Source: an uncultured Isosphaeraceae bacterium (GTDB lineage Bacteria; Planctomycetota; Planctomycetia; Isosphaerales; Isosphaeraceae). From it: a DNA stretch of 64,000 nt. How positions within the stretch are numbered: position 1 is the stretch's first letter; every line of letters starts with the position of its first letter. Position numbers and translations under genes: made by a program. This document shows, one piece after another, positions 54,623-63,178 of this stretch. The notes under the pieces were generated by a model, which was given only the letters and a program-made list of their open reading frames with translations, did not search any database and had not been told where the DNA came from. The stretch lies in the NCBI GenBank assembly GCA_945957605.1, contig CAMFLR010000016.1, forward strand, positions 110,513 through 174,512. Reading direction: 5' to 3'.

Positions 54623-55894
54623 ATGTCACCTTCCCAGCGAATCGTGCTCGTCGCCCTCGGCTCCTGGGGCGACGTGTTGCCTTACGCGGCGATTGCCCTT
54701 GGATTGCAAGAGCGCGGACATCGACCGATCGTCGTCACCAGCGCCTGCCATCAAACGCGCATCGAAGCGCAGGGGCTCGAAACCCGCAACCTACGTCCCG
54801 ACTCCGATTGGGTCGGCAATGCCAAACTCATGAGGCGCCGGAGCCACCCCGGCCTCGGCCTGATCCGCGTCGCGCACGAATGGCTGCTTCCCGCGCTCGC
54901 AGAAAGCTACGAAGACATCGCCGCCGCGGTCGAAGTTGCATCGGCGGTCGTTTCCCACCCGCTCGCTGCCTACGCTGTCCGGCTAGTTGCAGAGAAGAAG
55001 CGAGTTCCCTGGGTGTCGACGATGCTCGTCCCCGTCGGATATTTCTCCGCGTACGACGACACCGTTTTCCCGCTCCCCGCGCCAATCGCCGCACCGATTC
55101 GCTGGCTCTCTCCGCGCACGCGAAGTTTCTATCTCCGACTCGGACAGCGCAGCACGCGATTTCTTGCACGACCATGGTATCGGCTGCGATCGCAACTCGG
55201 CCTTCCGCCAGCAACCGACGATAACCCGCTCGGGAGCAGCATCTCCCCCGACCTCGATCTCGCGCTCTTCTCAAAACTCCTGGCCGATCGTCAGCCCGAT
55301 TGGCCACCGCAAACCATCATCACCGGCTTCCCACTCGCTCCAGTCGCAACCAGACTTCCCGCAGATCTCATCCAATTCCTCGAAAACGGCCCGCCGCCCA
55401 TCGTGTTCACCCTGGGAACCGCCGTGGCGTCCGACGCCGGCACCTTCTTCGACGTCAGCCTCGGCGCCGCGCGTGCGACGGGTCATCGCGCGGTGTTCGT
55501 CGGCTCAGGCGTTCCCGCTCACATCAAGAACGGCCCCGACGTTTTCATCGCGTCTTTCGTCCCATATTCCGAATTGTTCCCGTGCTGCTCGATCATTGTC
55601 CAGCACGCGGGCATCGGTACGACCGGTCTCGCAATGCGCGCAGGCCGGCCGTCGCTCATGATGCCCCGCGCCTGGGATCAGCCTGATAACGCGGCGCGGG
55701 CCGAACGGCTGGGCATCGCTCGTGTGATTTCACGCCGAAATTACACCGTTGACCGAGTCGTCGTCGAATTGCGCCAGCTTCAAAACGAACAATACTCCAC
55801 CAACGCAAACGCCGTCCGGGAGCAAATCAGCTCCGAGGACGGCGTGAAAGTCGCGTGCGATGCAATCGAAAGTCTAATCGCGAACTCGCTCTAG
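54623..55894 (+). CDS. UDP-glycosyltransferase family protein (GT1)
   Basis: A 423-residue enzyme that transfers a sugar from a nucleotide-sugar to a small acceptor. The N-terminal domain opens IVLVALGSWGDVLPYAAIALGLQERGHRPIVVTS, as in MGT/GT28-like enzymes. The C-terminal donor domain has VFTLGTAVASDAGTFF and the signature VQHAGIGTTGLAMRAGRPSLMMPRAWDQPDNAARAERLG, with the HxGxGTT and DQPDNA segments. I start at the ATG of MSPSQRIVLV; the longer frame runs back through the palindromic element. The acceptor is unknown. It follows the NRPS-like gene by about 240 bp. Confidence 0.88.
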   Translation: MSPSQRIVLVALGSWGDVLPYAAIALGLQERGHRPIVVTSACHQTRIEAQGLETRNLRPDSDWVGNAKLMRRRSHPGLGLIRVAHEWLLPALAESYEDIAAAVEVASAVVSHPLAAYAVRLVAEKKRVPWVSTMLVPVGYFSAYDDTVFPLPAPIAAPIRWLSPRTRSFYLRLGQRSTRFLARPWYRLRSQLGLPPATDDNPLGSSISPDLDLALFSKLLADRQPDWPPQTIITGFPLAPVATRLPADLIQFLENGPPPIVFTLGTAVASDAGTFFDVSLGAARATGHRAVFVGSGVPAHIKNGPDVFIASFVPYSELFPCCSIIVQHAGIGTTGLAMRAGRPSLMMPRAWDQPDNAARAERLGIARVISRRNYTVDRVVVELRQLQNEQYSTNANAVREQISSEDGVKVACDAIESLIANSL

Positions 55895-55917
55895 TGCTTT
55901 CTCATAGCCTAATCTTC

Positions 55918-55989
55918 GGGTGCCACTGGCTATGCCAGTGTTCTTATATGCACACTAAAAAGAAGACACTGGCCAAGCCAGTGGCACCC
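55918..55989. repeat. Nested-palindrome intergenic element, full copy
   Basis: 72 bp, almost the same as the copy at 36390: left hairpin CACTGGC-TAT-GCCAGTG, right hairpin CACTGGC-CAA-GCCAGTG, outer arms GGGTGCC/GGCACCC. It lies between the convergent ends of the glycosyltransferase and MoeA-like genes. Confidence 0.82.
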
Positions 55990-56015
55990 AACTCAAATCT
56001 CACCGCAACAGCATT

Positions 56016-57242
56016 CTAGCCGGCGAACCGTCCGCTCCACGAAACGAACGACACCACCTCACCCTTCCGCCACGGACCAGAATCAGGCGAGAACAGCACC
56101 AGGCCATCGGCTGCGGCAAAGTCGGGCAGGTTCACCGAAGGATCGTCGACAATCGGCCGGGCGAGCATCCGGCCATCGCGTGAATTGATCAGCTTCGCCG
56201 GAACCGCGCGAAGACGTGAACCGGTCAAAGGTGCATCCGCATCCCAAATAACGGAAAACGCCGGCGAACCGCTCACTTCTCCCTGCAGGCGAGCAATCAG
56301 CGGCAGCACCAGCAACGACACCGCCGTCATCGCCGAAACAGGATCGATCGGCAGGTGGAAGACGTGCGACACCAACCGCCCATCTTCATCTCTAACCTCA
56401 CCGTAGCCAACTTCGGAACCACCGCCCGGCTCGATCTCTACGCCCGAAACCACCGGGGTAACGCCAGCGGCCGCCATCGTCCGCGCTGAGGTCGCACTCA
56501 AGCGTCCCAGCACAAGCACGACTGGCGTGTTCAAAGCGCGATCAAAGCTCTTTTCGAACGCCTCTGCGCTCACCGCACCCAGGTCGTGCACCATCGCACC
56601 GGTACCCAGCAGCAGCGAGCCAATGCTAAGATTCGCCGCGTTGCGCTCGTGGTGCAGCACAGGAGCATCGGCGGGGCTAATCAGGTGATCGCCCACGGCA
56701 AGAATCGCCACCCGCACCCGACGATGACAAACGGGATAAACCGCACCTTGCGCGGCGAAGAGCGGAATCATCGCGGGGGTGATGCGCGTTCCCGCGTTCG
56801 CCAGAATCGAGCCAGCCCGCAGAACGTCGCCGCGTCGGCGAATTGAATGGCCGGCCTCGACATGCCGAATCACTTCGATCACCCGCGCCGGCGCCTCACC
56901 GGGGTCGACCCGAACGTCGGTCTCATCCAGAATCGCCTCGGCACCGAGGGGCAGGGGATCTCCCGCCTCGACTCGCGTCGCTTCGCCGGCGTCGATCTCG
57001 TGGTCGTGCGTCTCCCCGTCGATCCAGGGCTCGGTCAGATGCAGAAGCGTGCCCGGATTCGCCTCTTCGGCCCGAATCGCGTAGCCGGCCCGCGCCGCTC
57101 GGTCGAACGGCGGGAGGTCGACGTCGCCGCAAAGCGGCTCGGCCAGCACCAGGCCGACGGCCTCCGTTAATGAAATCTCAATCGGCTCAACCGGTTCTGC
57201 GTGCGCCAGCACAGCCGCCAGCGCATCGGCCAGTGACATCAT
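56016..57242 (-). CDS. MoeA-like protein with eroded active-site motifs
   Basis: A 408-residue homologue of molybdopterin molybdenumtransferase MoeA, recognised by order and spacing of segments: SLADALAAVLAHAEPVEPIEISLTEAVGLVLAEPL, PPFDRAARAGYAIRA, VRVAILAVGDHLISP, then FHLPIDPVSAMTAVSLLVLPLIARLQG. Four diagnostic motifs are altered: DGYA is AGYA, SGGVSVG is LGRLSAT, PGKP is PGGG and LPGNP is LPIDP. The fold is probably kept, but molybdate insertion by the normal mechanism is unlikely. The frame is intact, so it is not a plain pseudogene. No other molybdenum-cofactor gene lies nearby. Confidence 0.78.
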   Translation of the reverse strand: MMSLADALAAVLAHAEPVEPIEISLTEAVGLVLAEPLCGDVDLPPFDRAARAGYAIRAEEANPGTLLHLTEPWIDGETHDHEIDAGEATRVEAGDPLPLGAEAILDETDVRVDPGEAPARVIEVIRHVEAGHSIRRRGDVLRAGSILANAGTRITPAMIPLFAAQGAVYPVCHRRVRVAILAVGDHLISPADAPVLHHERNAANLSIGSLLLGTGAMVHDLGAVSAEAFEKSFDRALNTPVVLVLGRLSATSARTMAAAGVTPVVSGVEIEPGGGSEVGYGEVRDEDGRLVSHVFHLPIDPVSAMTAVSLLVLPLIARLQGEVSGSPAFSVIWDADAPLTGSRLRAVPAKLINSRDGRMLARPIVDDPSVNLPDFAAADGLVLFSPDSGPWRKGEVVSFVSWSGRFAG

Positions 57243-57710
57243 CCTTGATTCACCGCCCGTCGCACGCCGCTTGAGAGGGGAGTCCATCCGCATGTATTTG
57301 CCTTTCGACCATCGCCCCGGGCCGCCGCGATCCTCGCGTCAGTAGAGAACGCATCCTGCGTTACTCGACCGTTCGTGGTCGCGGATTCCCGCCGGGCGAG
57401 CGCCGGGAAGGAGACCGGTCTGTCCGGTCCCCTCGTTGGGAAATCCGACGGTCTCGAGCAACCCGCCCCCGGGCAGCGCTGAGACCGACAACGAGCGGCG
57501 GCATTGTAGCGACGTCCCCAAATCGTCCAAGCCCGATCGCAATATTCCGATCCCATGATCCGCATGCAAGCTATCACGCGCATCAGACTGGTCTTGGTTC
57601 GTGCTGTGGTCTGACTATAATCAGTGATAAGATAAGGTGGGGCAACTAGATCGAAAGCGCGTGAGGTCGTCGGCCTCCGTGTCGCCAATTCGGGGACGCC
57701 GAGACCAAAA
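57243..57710. other. Divergent intergenic region with promoter and hairpins
   Basis: About 468 bp between the MoeA-like gene (minus) and the ABC permease (plus). It holds a plus-strand promoter candidate at 57594-57621 and several GC-rich hairpins, for example GACCGG-TCTGT-CCGGTC (57413-57429). I looked for a molybdenum-cofactor riboswitch ahead of the MoeA-like gene and could not match one. Confidence 0.42.
57594..57621 (+). promoter_or_regulatory. Candidate sigma70-type promoter of the ABC permease gene
   Basis: TTGGTT (57594-57599) and TATAAT (57616-57621), a perfect -10 box, are separated by 16 bases. They lie about 90 bases before the permease ATG. Confidence 0.52.
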
Positions 57711-58952
57711 ATGGGCCATTTCGCCTGGCGTAATCTTCTCACTCGTCCGCTTCGCACCATCCTCGCGCTGATCGGCCTGTCGATTCCGATCCTCGGCGTC
57801 ATCGGCCTGTTCAGTCTATCGGGCGGACTCCGCAACCTCGTGGGCGATACGCTCAGCCGGGTTCAAGGCGTGATGGTGATGCGCGACAACGTGCCGAGCC
57901 CCGTGCTCAGCAAGTTGCCCGCGAATACATTCGACAAGCTCAAAGAAATCCCTGGCATACGCATCATTGCGCCCGAAGTCTGGGACATCGCCCCCGAAGT
58001 GAACGGCACGCGGACCTTCGCCAAGATCGCCTCCGCCACGGCCGGCGTCATGCGTGAAGGGATTAACTCCAAGGCGCTCACCGGCCTGTTCGACATGCCG
58101 CTCGTTCAAGGGCAAGACATCCCCCGGCACCAAAACCTGCGCAGCGGCGTCTACCCCACCTCCATCAAGGAAAAGGGAGAGGGGCGATTCCTCGACCCGA
58201 GCGACGTCGGCACGAACCACATTGTCATCAGCCGCAAGCTGTCGAAGGCTTACAAGCGTCCCGACGGCAAGCCCAGCGGTCTGGGTGATACCTTCGTCAT
58301 CGGCGGTAAGCCGTTCGAGATCATCGGCATCTACGACACAGGCTCGATGCTGCTCGACGTCGTGATCGTCATGGACATCACAGTGGCGCGCGAACTGCTC
58401 GGTATCTCCAAGGACATGGTCTCGACTTTCTACGTCGAGATGGACGATCCCACCAAGAACGACGCAATCTCGCTCGAAATCGAGAAGCAAATTCCCAACG
58501 TCGACGCCCGCAGCATGAACGAATTCATGGCCAACTTCGGCATGATCATGGAACAGCTCGACACGTTCCTCCTGATGACCGTCAGCCTGGCGCTCCTGGT
58601 GGGAATCGTCGGCATCGTCAACACCATGCTCATGAGCACCACCGAGCGGTTCGTCGAGTTCGGCGTGCTCCGCACGAACGGCTGGTCGCGGTCGAATGTG
58701 CTCATGCTCATCACGTTTGAAAGCGCGTTTCTGGGATTACTCTCAGGCGCGATCGGTTGCGTGCTGGCCTATGTCGGTGTGACGGTTGGCAACCAGTTCC
58801 TCAGCGGCGGAATGCGGCTCAGCCTCCCTGCGAACCTCTTCCTGTTGGGGATCGGCCTTTCGCTTGTGACCGGCACGCTGGGCGGGCTCTATCCCGCGTG
58901 GCGTGCGTCGCGGCTCGTGCCGATGGACGCCATTCGCCTCGGCTCGCGCTGA
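57711..58952 (+). CDS. MacB/FtsX-type ABC transporter permease
   Basis: A 413-residue membrane protein with one helix near the N terminus (WRNLLTRPLRTILALIGLSIPILGVIGLF), a large extracytoplasmic domain of about 230 residues and three C-terminal helices. The FtsX motif is VGIVGIVNTMLMSTTERFVEFGVLRTNGWSRSNVLMLI. The end TLGGLYPAWRASRLVPMDAIR is typical for MacB/LolC-like permeases. These work with an ATPase to move lipoproteins, peptides or substrates across the envelope by mechanotransmission. The ATPase is probably the next gene, on the same strand. Confidence 0.9.
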   Translation: MGHFAWRNLLTRPLRTILALIGLSIPILGVIGLFSLSGGLRNLVGDTLSRVQGVMVMRDNVPSPVLSKLPANTFDKLKEIPGIRIIAPEVWDIAPEVNGTRTFAKIASATAGVMREGINSKALTGLFDMPLVQGQDIPRHQNLRSGVYPTSIKEKGEGRFLDPSDVGTNHIVISRKLSKAYKRPDGKPSGLGDTFVIGGKPFEIIGIYDTGSMLLDVVIVMDITVARELLGISKDMVSTFYVEMDDPTKNDAISLEIEKQIPNVDARSMNEFMANFGMIMEQLDTFLLMTVSLALLVGIVGIVNTMLMSTTERFVEFGVLRTNGWSRSNVLMLITFESAFLGLLSGAIGCVLAYVGVTVGNQFLSGGMRLSLPANLFLLGIGLSLVTGTLGGLYPAWRASRLVPMDAIRLGSR

Positions 58953-59003
58953 TTTCAACAGGAGTTATGCAGTTGGGACGAGGCAATGAATAAAATTGGG
59001 TGG

Positions 59004-59025
59004 CCTGGACAACTTGTTGTCCAGG
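59004..59025. repeat. Perfect 9-bp hairpin between ABC permease and ATPase genes
   Basis: CCTGGACAA-CTTG-TTGTCCAGG, within a longer stretch that also has GGGTGGC and GCCAC near its ends. There is no T-run on either side. It may modulate the ratio of the two ABC subunits or be a relic of another palindromic element family. Confidence 0.5.
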
Positions 59026-59192
59026 TGGCGCAGCCACAAGAGGGCAACGCGGTACAGTTCGCGTTATACTTTTATCGCTTCCCAGCTACCCGGTTTTTCT
59101 TTGCATCCAATAGCAACTGCGTAAATTCTATTTGATTTGAACGCTATCGGTCGGCTCTCCACTTCACGTCCTTGCTCGCGAGTACCGCTTCC

Positions 59193-59897
59193 ATGATCGA
59201 TGTCGCCGACGTCAAGAAATCGTACCGTAGCGGCGAACGCACCGTGGAAGCGCTTCGAGGGGTGACGTGTACCATCCCCAAGGGCCGATTCGCGTTCATT
59301 GTCGGTCCTTCGGGCTCCGGAAAATCGACGCTGCTCTACCTGATGGGCGCACTCGATCGCCCTACCTCGGGCCAAATCACCGTCAGTGGCACCGACCTCA
59401 CCGCGATGACCGAGGCCGAGCAAAACGTCTACCGCCGCGACCACATCGGCTTCATCTTTCAGGCGTTCAACCTCATCAGCAACCTGAGCGCGGTTGAAAA
59501 CGTGCTCATCCCTTATTTGCCGCGGGGCATCACGCCGGAATTGCAGGCCCGCGCCGTCGAATTGCTCACGCAGGTCGGCCTGGGTGGACGCGTCGATCAC
59601 CGTCCTTACCAACTCTCAGGCGGCGAACAGCAGCGCGTGGCGATCGCTCGGGCCCTGATCAAGAATCCCGAAGTCGTGCTCGCCGACGAACCAACGGGCG
59701 AGCTCGACTCCAAATCCGGCGACGAAATCTATCGGATTCTCCGACGTCTTCAGGCCGAGCGGCAAACCACGCTGGTCGTCGTCACGCACGACCGCCGCTT
59801 CATCACGCCGAGCGACCTGGTGCTCGAAATTCAAGACGGTTTGCTCAAGGTTCACGAATCAGAACGTGAGCACAACCTTTCCGAAGCCCAGGTTTGA
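59193..59897 (+). CDS. LolD/MacB-type ABC transporter ATP-binding protein
   Basis: A 234-residue ATPase. Walker A is GPSGSGKST, the Q-loop is [18 protein letters not shown], the signature is [15 protein letters not shown] and Walker B is [13 protein letters not shown], followed by the H-loop VVTHDRRF. It belongs to the MacB/LolD/DevA branch, the usual partner of FtsX-type permeases such as the one upstream. I chose the ATG of [23 protein letters not shown]; a TTG or ATG earlier adds residues that do not match. Its end overlaps the convergent oxidoreductase gene by 39 bp. Confidence 0.93.
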   Translation: MIDVADVKKSYRSGERTVEALRGVTCTIPKGRFAFIVGPSGSGKSTLLYLMGALDRPTSGQITVSGTDLTAMTEAEQNVYRRDHIGFIFQAFNLISNLSAVENVLIPYLPRGITPELQARAVELLTQVGLGGRVDHRPYQLSGGEQQRVAIARALIKNPEVVLADEPTGELDSKSGDEIYRILRRLQAERQTTLVVVTHDRRFITPSDLVLEIQDGLLKVHESEREHNLSEAQV

Positions 59898-60848
59898 CTT
59901 CACGCGTTCAAGCGCTTCTTTTGCCGACTCCGCCGGATAAACCCGGTCGAGAATCGGTTGAACCACGCCGCGCTCGAGCCACGGCACCACCCGCGCGGCA
60001 AACGCCTGAGTCGCGGCAATTTTCTCCTCGACCGGACGGGCGCGCAGCGTCGTCCCCACGAGCGTAATGCGCTTCGCCATCAAAATCCGCAGGTCGATCG
60101 TCGTCACCGATCCGCCCAAGAGGCCAACCTGCACGATCCGCCCGCGCGTGGCGACCGCCTCCATATTCCCTGCCGTCAGCGGCCCGCCGACATGGTCGAT
60201 CACCACGTGCACACCTTCGCCGCGCGTGGATGTATTGATCACCTCGACAAAACTCTCGGAGCCGACGTCGATCCCCACGTCGAGCCCAAGGCCCATCGAA
60301 AAGGCTTTTTCGAGCTTCGCTGGCGTGCGCGTCGTCCCGAAAACCTGACAACCCATCGCCCGGGCGATTTGCACCGCCGCCGAGCCCACACCACCGCCAA
60401 TCGCGTGAATCAACACCCGCTCACCCGATCGCACCTCTGCGCGAGCGTCGAGAGCATCATGCGCGGTGAGAAACACTTCGGGAACCGCAGCTGCCTGAAC
60501 GAAATCAAGCTGCTCGGGAATTCGTACGGCCATGCGCTCGGGAGTGACAACCCACTCCGCAAGACCGCCGCCCGAAACGATGCCGAACACCCGATCACCG
60601 ACCTGAAGCGGTCCCGCCACGTTCGGGCCGAGCGCATCGACTTCGCCCGCGTATTCCAGCCCCGGAATATCGGTGGGCGCTCCTTTGGGCGCGGGATATC
60701 CCCCCATCGCCTGCATCAGGTCGGCCCGGTTAACGCCGGCAGCCCGCACTCGGACACGAATCTGGTCGCCCTGCGGCTCGGGCGTCGGCACGTCTTGCAG
60801 CTCGAGAACTTCAGGGCCGCCCACGCCGGTGATCACGATCGCCTTCAT
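59859..60848 (-). CDS. Zinc-free quinone oxidoreductase (MDR superfamily)
   Basis: A 329-residue NADPH-dependent enzyme of the QOR/PIG3 branch. Its start MKAIVITGVGGPEVLELQDVPTPEP is typical, the catalytic-domain segment is VRAAGVNRADLMQAMGGYPAPKGAPTDIPGLEYAGEV, and the nucleotide motif is VLIHAIGGGVGSAAVQIARAMGCQVFGTTRT. There is no zinc-ligand cysteine cluster. GGAGG stands 6 bases before the ATG, which decides the start against the longer open frame. It probably reduces quinones or enones in the cytoplasm. Confidence 0.92.
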   Translation of the reverse strand: MKAIVITGVGGPEVLELQDVPTPEPQGDQIRVRVRAAGVNRADLMQAMGGYPAPKGAPTDIPGLEYAGEVDALGPNVAGPLQVGDRVFGIVSGGGLAEWVVTPERMAVRIPEQLDFVQAAAVPEVFLTAHDALDARAEVRSGERVLIHAIGGGVGSAAVQIARAMGCQVFGTTRTPAKLEKAFSMGLGLDVGIDVGSESFVEVINTSTRGEGVHVVIDHVGGPLTAGNMEAVATRGRIVQVGLLGGSVTTIDLRILMAKRITLVGTTLRARPVEEKIAATQAFAARVVPWLERGVVQPILDRVYPAESAKEALERVKSNLGFGKVVLTF

Positions 60849-60934
60849 TCGTCGCCTCCAGCCGGTTGCAAACGCTCCGGGCTCGTTGCATCCTACGGAA
60901 ATCGCTCTCCAAAGACAGCCAAGGACTCGCCCCC

Positions 60935-62350
60935 ATGCGCGTTTTGCCCCTGCTCGCCTGCGTTCTCTGCACATTCCTTGCCGCAACCGCGCTCGCCGAT
61001 GACAAGTCGCCGGCACTGGCCCTTCATCCCGAAAATCCCCACTACTTCGTCTTCCGCGGCAAACCCACCATTCTCATCACATCCGGCGAACATTACGGCG
61101 CATTGCTCAATCGCGACTTCGACTACGTCGCCTACCTCAACGAACTCAATCGCTCGCGCCTCAACCTGACGCGCGTCTTTTCCGGCACCTACCGCGAAGT
61201 CCCCGGCTCATTCAAAATCGCCTCGAACAACCTCGCTCCCAAACCCACCAGTTTCGTCGGCCCATATGCTCGCACCGACCAACCCGGCGCAACCGACGGC
61301 GGCACCAAATTCAACCTCGGCCAATGGAACCCCGAATATTTCACCCGCGCCAAAGCGGTCCTAACCGAAGCATCAAAGCGCGGCATCGTCGTCGAATTCG
61401 TGCTGTTTTGCCCGTTTTACGAAGAAAACCTCTGGACCGCGAACCCCTGGAATCCCCGCAACAACGTCAACCAATCGCCTGATATTGGACGCAACGACGT
61501 TTACACACTCAAGCATCCCAAAATGGTTGATCGACAGCTCGCATTCGTGCGCAACATTGTCACCGAGCTCAACGAATTCGACAACCTTTACTTCGAGATT
61601 TGCAACGAGCCCTACTTCGGCGGCGTCACGCTCGACTGGCAAGCGACCGTCGCCAAGACGATCGGCGAAACCGAAAAGAATCTCGCGAAACGGCACCTGA
61701 TCGCCCAAAACATCGCCAATGAATCGGCGAAGATCACCAAGCCTGACCCGCTCGTATCCATCTTCAACTTCCACTACGCCCGTCCGCCAAAAACCGTTGA
61801 TATGAACTATGCCTTGAACAAAGTCATCGGCGACGACGAAACCGGCTTCCAGGGCACCGGCGATTTCGTCTACCGCGCCGAGGCGTGGGAGTTCCTCCTG
61901 GCCGGCGGCGGGCTGTTCAATAATCTCGACTACTCGTTCACCGTCGATCATCCCAATGGATCGGCGAAGGTCGTCGACCCAACCCCGGGCGGCGGCGGCA
62001 GAGACTATCGCGCCCAGATTTCGTTCCTGAAGGATCGAATCGAGTCACACGATTTTGTGAAGATGAAGCCCGACCACACCACCGTGGTTAGCGTTCCAAA
62101 GGGCGCCGTCACCCGCACGCTTTCAGAATCGGGGCAGGCCTATCTCATCTACCTCAAGGGAAAGAACGAAGGCAAGCTGATCGTGAAACTGCCAGCGGGG
62201 TCGTATGTCTGGACATCCAGCGACCCCAGCCGGCGGAATATCAACGGCAACCACGGAAAGCTTCAAAGCACCGGCGAAAATGCCGAAATTCCTCTCCATC
62301 CCGTCGGTGCCGAAGATGCCTTCATCGAGATCAACCGGGTGACCCGGTAA
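60935..62350 (+). CDS. Secreted glycoside-hydrolase-like protein (clan A type)
   Basis: A 471-residue protein with a signal peptide ending near TALADDK. It has a TIM-barrel pattern: KPTILITSGEHYGALLNRDFDYVAYLNELNRSRLNLTRVFSGTY near the N terminus, GIVVEFVLFCPFYEE, and LYFEICNEPYFGGV, where N-E-P marks the acid/base glutamate of clan A hydrolases. FEFLLAGGG-type and C-terminal beta-sandwich segments (YLIYLKGKNEGKLIVKLPAGSY) follow. It resembles the DUF4038-like and cellulase-like secreted proteins of Planctomycetota. A nucleophile glutamate is not clear by eye, so activity is uncertain. It is divergent from the oxidoreductase gene and overlaps rbfA by 20 bp at its end. Confidence 0.78.
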   Translation: MRVLPLLACVLCTFLAATALADDKSPALALHPENPHYFVFRGKPTILITSGEHYGALLNRDFDYVAYLNELNRSRLNLTRVFSGTYREVPGSFKIASNNLAPKPTSFVGPYARTDQPGATDGGTKFNLGQWNPEYFTRAKAVLTEASKRGIVVEFVLFCPFYEENLWTANPWNPRNNVNQSPDIGRNDVYTLKHPKMVDRQLAFVRNIVTELNEFDNLYFEICNEPYFGGVTLDWQATVAKTIGETEKNLAKRHLIAQNIANESAKITKPDPLVSIFNFHYARPPKTVDMNYALNKVIGDDETGFQGTGDFVYRAEAWEFLLAGGGLFNNLDYSFTVDHPNGSAKVVDPTPGGGGRDYRAQISFLKDRIESHDFVKMKPDHTTVVSVPKGAVTRTLSESGQAYLIYLKGKNEGKLIVKLPAGSYVWTSSDPSRRNINGNHGKLQSTGENAEIPLHPVGAEDAFIEINRVTR

Positions 62351-62753
62351 CAAGCACCCGGTAGGTCAGCAACGGTGCGCGTCGACGCGTAATCGCCGAC
62401 GCCACCTCGCAGCGCAACCGCCCCGAAGCCTGCGCCAGTGCCTCCAAAATCGGCCCAGCGTTGGGACTCTCCGTCACGCCCGCCAACGATCGAACCGTGA
62501 CGAGCAGTTGCTTTACATCAGGCGCAGGCTCGACCGAAACCACGTCGAGTCCATTGAGCCGTTCGTCTGGCTCTGCCGCAAGTACAAGCACCAGCGCCTC
62601 AGCCACCTGGGCGCAGAGTCGCTTCGCGTTCGTATCTTGCGACTTCTTGCCATGGAGGTTTTTCAGCCAATCGCGCGGGTCGGTGCCGTCTTCCGGCGAA
62701 ACCTCCGCGCAGAGCGTGCGAATCCTCTTGTTCGAGGGACGTCGAAAAGCCAT
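62331..62753 (-). CDS. rbfA: Ribosome-binding factor A
   Basis: A 140-residue protein with the RbfA pattern: RLCAQVAEALVLVLAAEPDERLNGLDVVSVEPAPDVKQLLVTVRSL, followed by EALAQASGRLRCEVASAITRRRAPLLTYRVL, equivalent to the family's GRIRSELGRRLRLRRTPELRF stretch. RbfA assists 16S rRNA maturation in the small subunit. The N-terminal 35 residues are basic and lineage-specific. It stands alone here; the usual neighbours nusA, infB and truB are absent. A diverged member, hence the lower confidence. Confidence 0.75.
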   Translation of the reverse strand: MAFRRPSNKRIRTLCAEVSPEDGTDPRDWLKNLHGKKSQDTNAKRLCAQVAEALVLVLAAEPDERLNGLDVVSVEPAPDVKQLLVTVRSLAGVTESPNAGPILEALAQASGRLRCEVASAITRRRAPLLTYRVLVTGSPG

Positions 62754-63178
62754 CGATTCTCTCTATGAACGTGAAGCGTTTATCTTATGTAAATTTGCGC
62801 AATACAGCACTCGTGACAATGATTTGCATTGTCACGCCGCCTGGCCGACGGGTGCCTGGGACAGAATGCCTCAGTTGGGAATCAGTGACAAATTCGGCCG
62901 AAGTCGAATTGGCTGGACTCTGGGGCATCTGCCTCAGACGCCCCACCATTCCATTGCGCCAAACGCCTCGCTGCGTCGTCGCCTCGGCCGTCCCTGAGGC
63001 CTCCAACCCGCGCCGCGGATCATCCCCAGCCCGTTCCGCATCAACCGACAACGATTAAGAGAACAGGCCGAACCGCACCACCACACGATTGTCCAAGTTC
63101 GTATTCACCATAAATCGCCTCCTTCCAACTCAAGAGCAGGGGTCTGCCCTCATCGGACACGCCCGCGCTCGCTGAGGT
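62754..63178. other. Intergenic region between nikR and rbfA
   Basis: 425 bp without a supported gene. It holds a perfect palindrome (62812-62836). The open frames on both strands have neither family similarity nor good ribosome sites. On the minus strand the AT-rich stretch 62775-62800 is the probable promoter area of rbfA. Confidence 0.42.
62812..62836. promoter_or_regulatory. Perfect 10-bp inverted repeat upstream of rbfA
   Basis: CGTGACAATG and CATTGTCACG flank ATTTG. It stands about 60-85 bases before the rbfA start on the minus strand, so it may be an operator for a dimeric regulator. It does not match the E. coli NikR box (GTATGA-N16-TCATAC), so I do not tie it to the nikR gene beside it. 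Confidence 0.48.

Noticed and set aside
57294..57520. Possible molybdenum-cofactor or other riboswitch ahead of the MoeA-like gene
   Set aside because: GC-rich hairpins exist, but no known riboswitch core could be matched by eye.
59958..61169. A 403-codon plus-strand frame across the oxidoreductase gene
   Set aside because: Antisense shadow; the oxidoreductase is unambiguous.
62812..62836. Assignment of the palindrome as a NikR operator
   Set aside because: Arms and spacing differ from the known NikR boxes, and it stands downstream of nikR rather than at its promoter.
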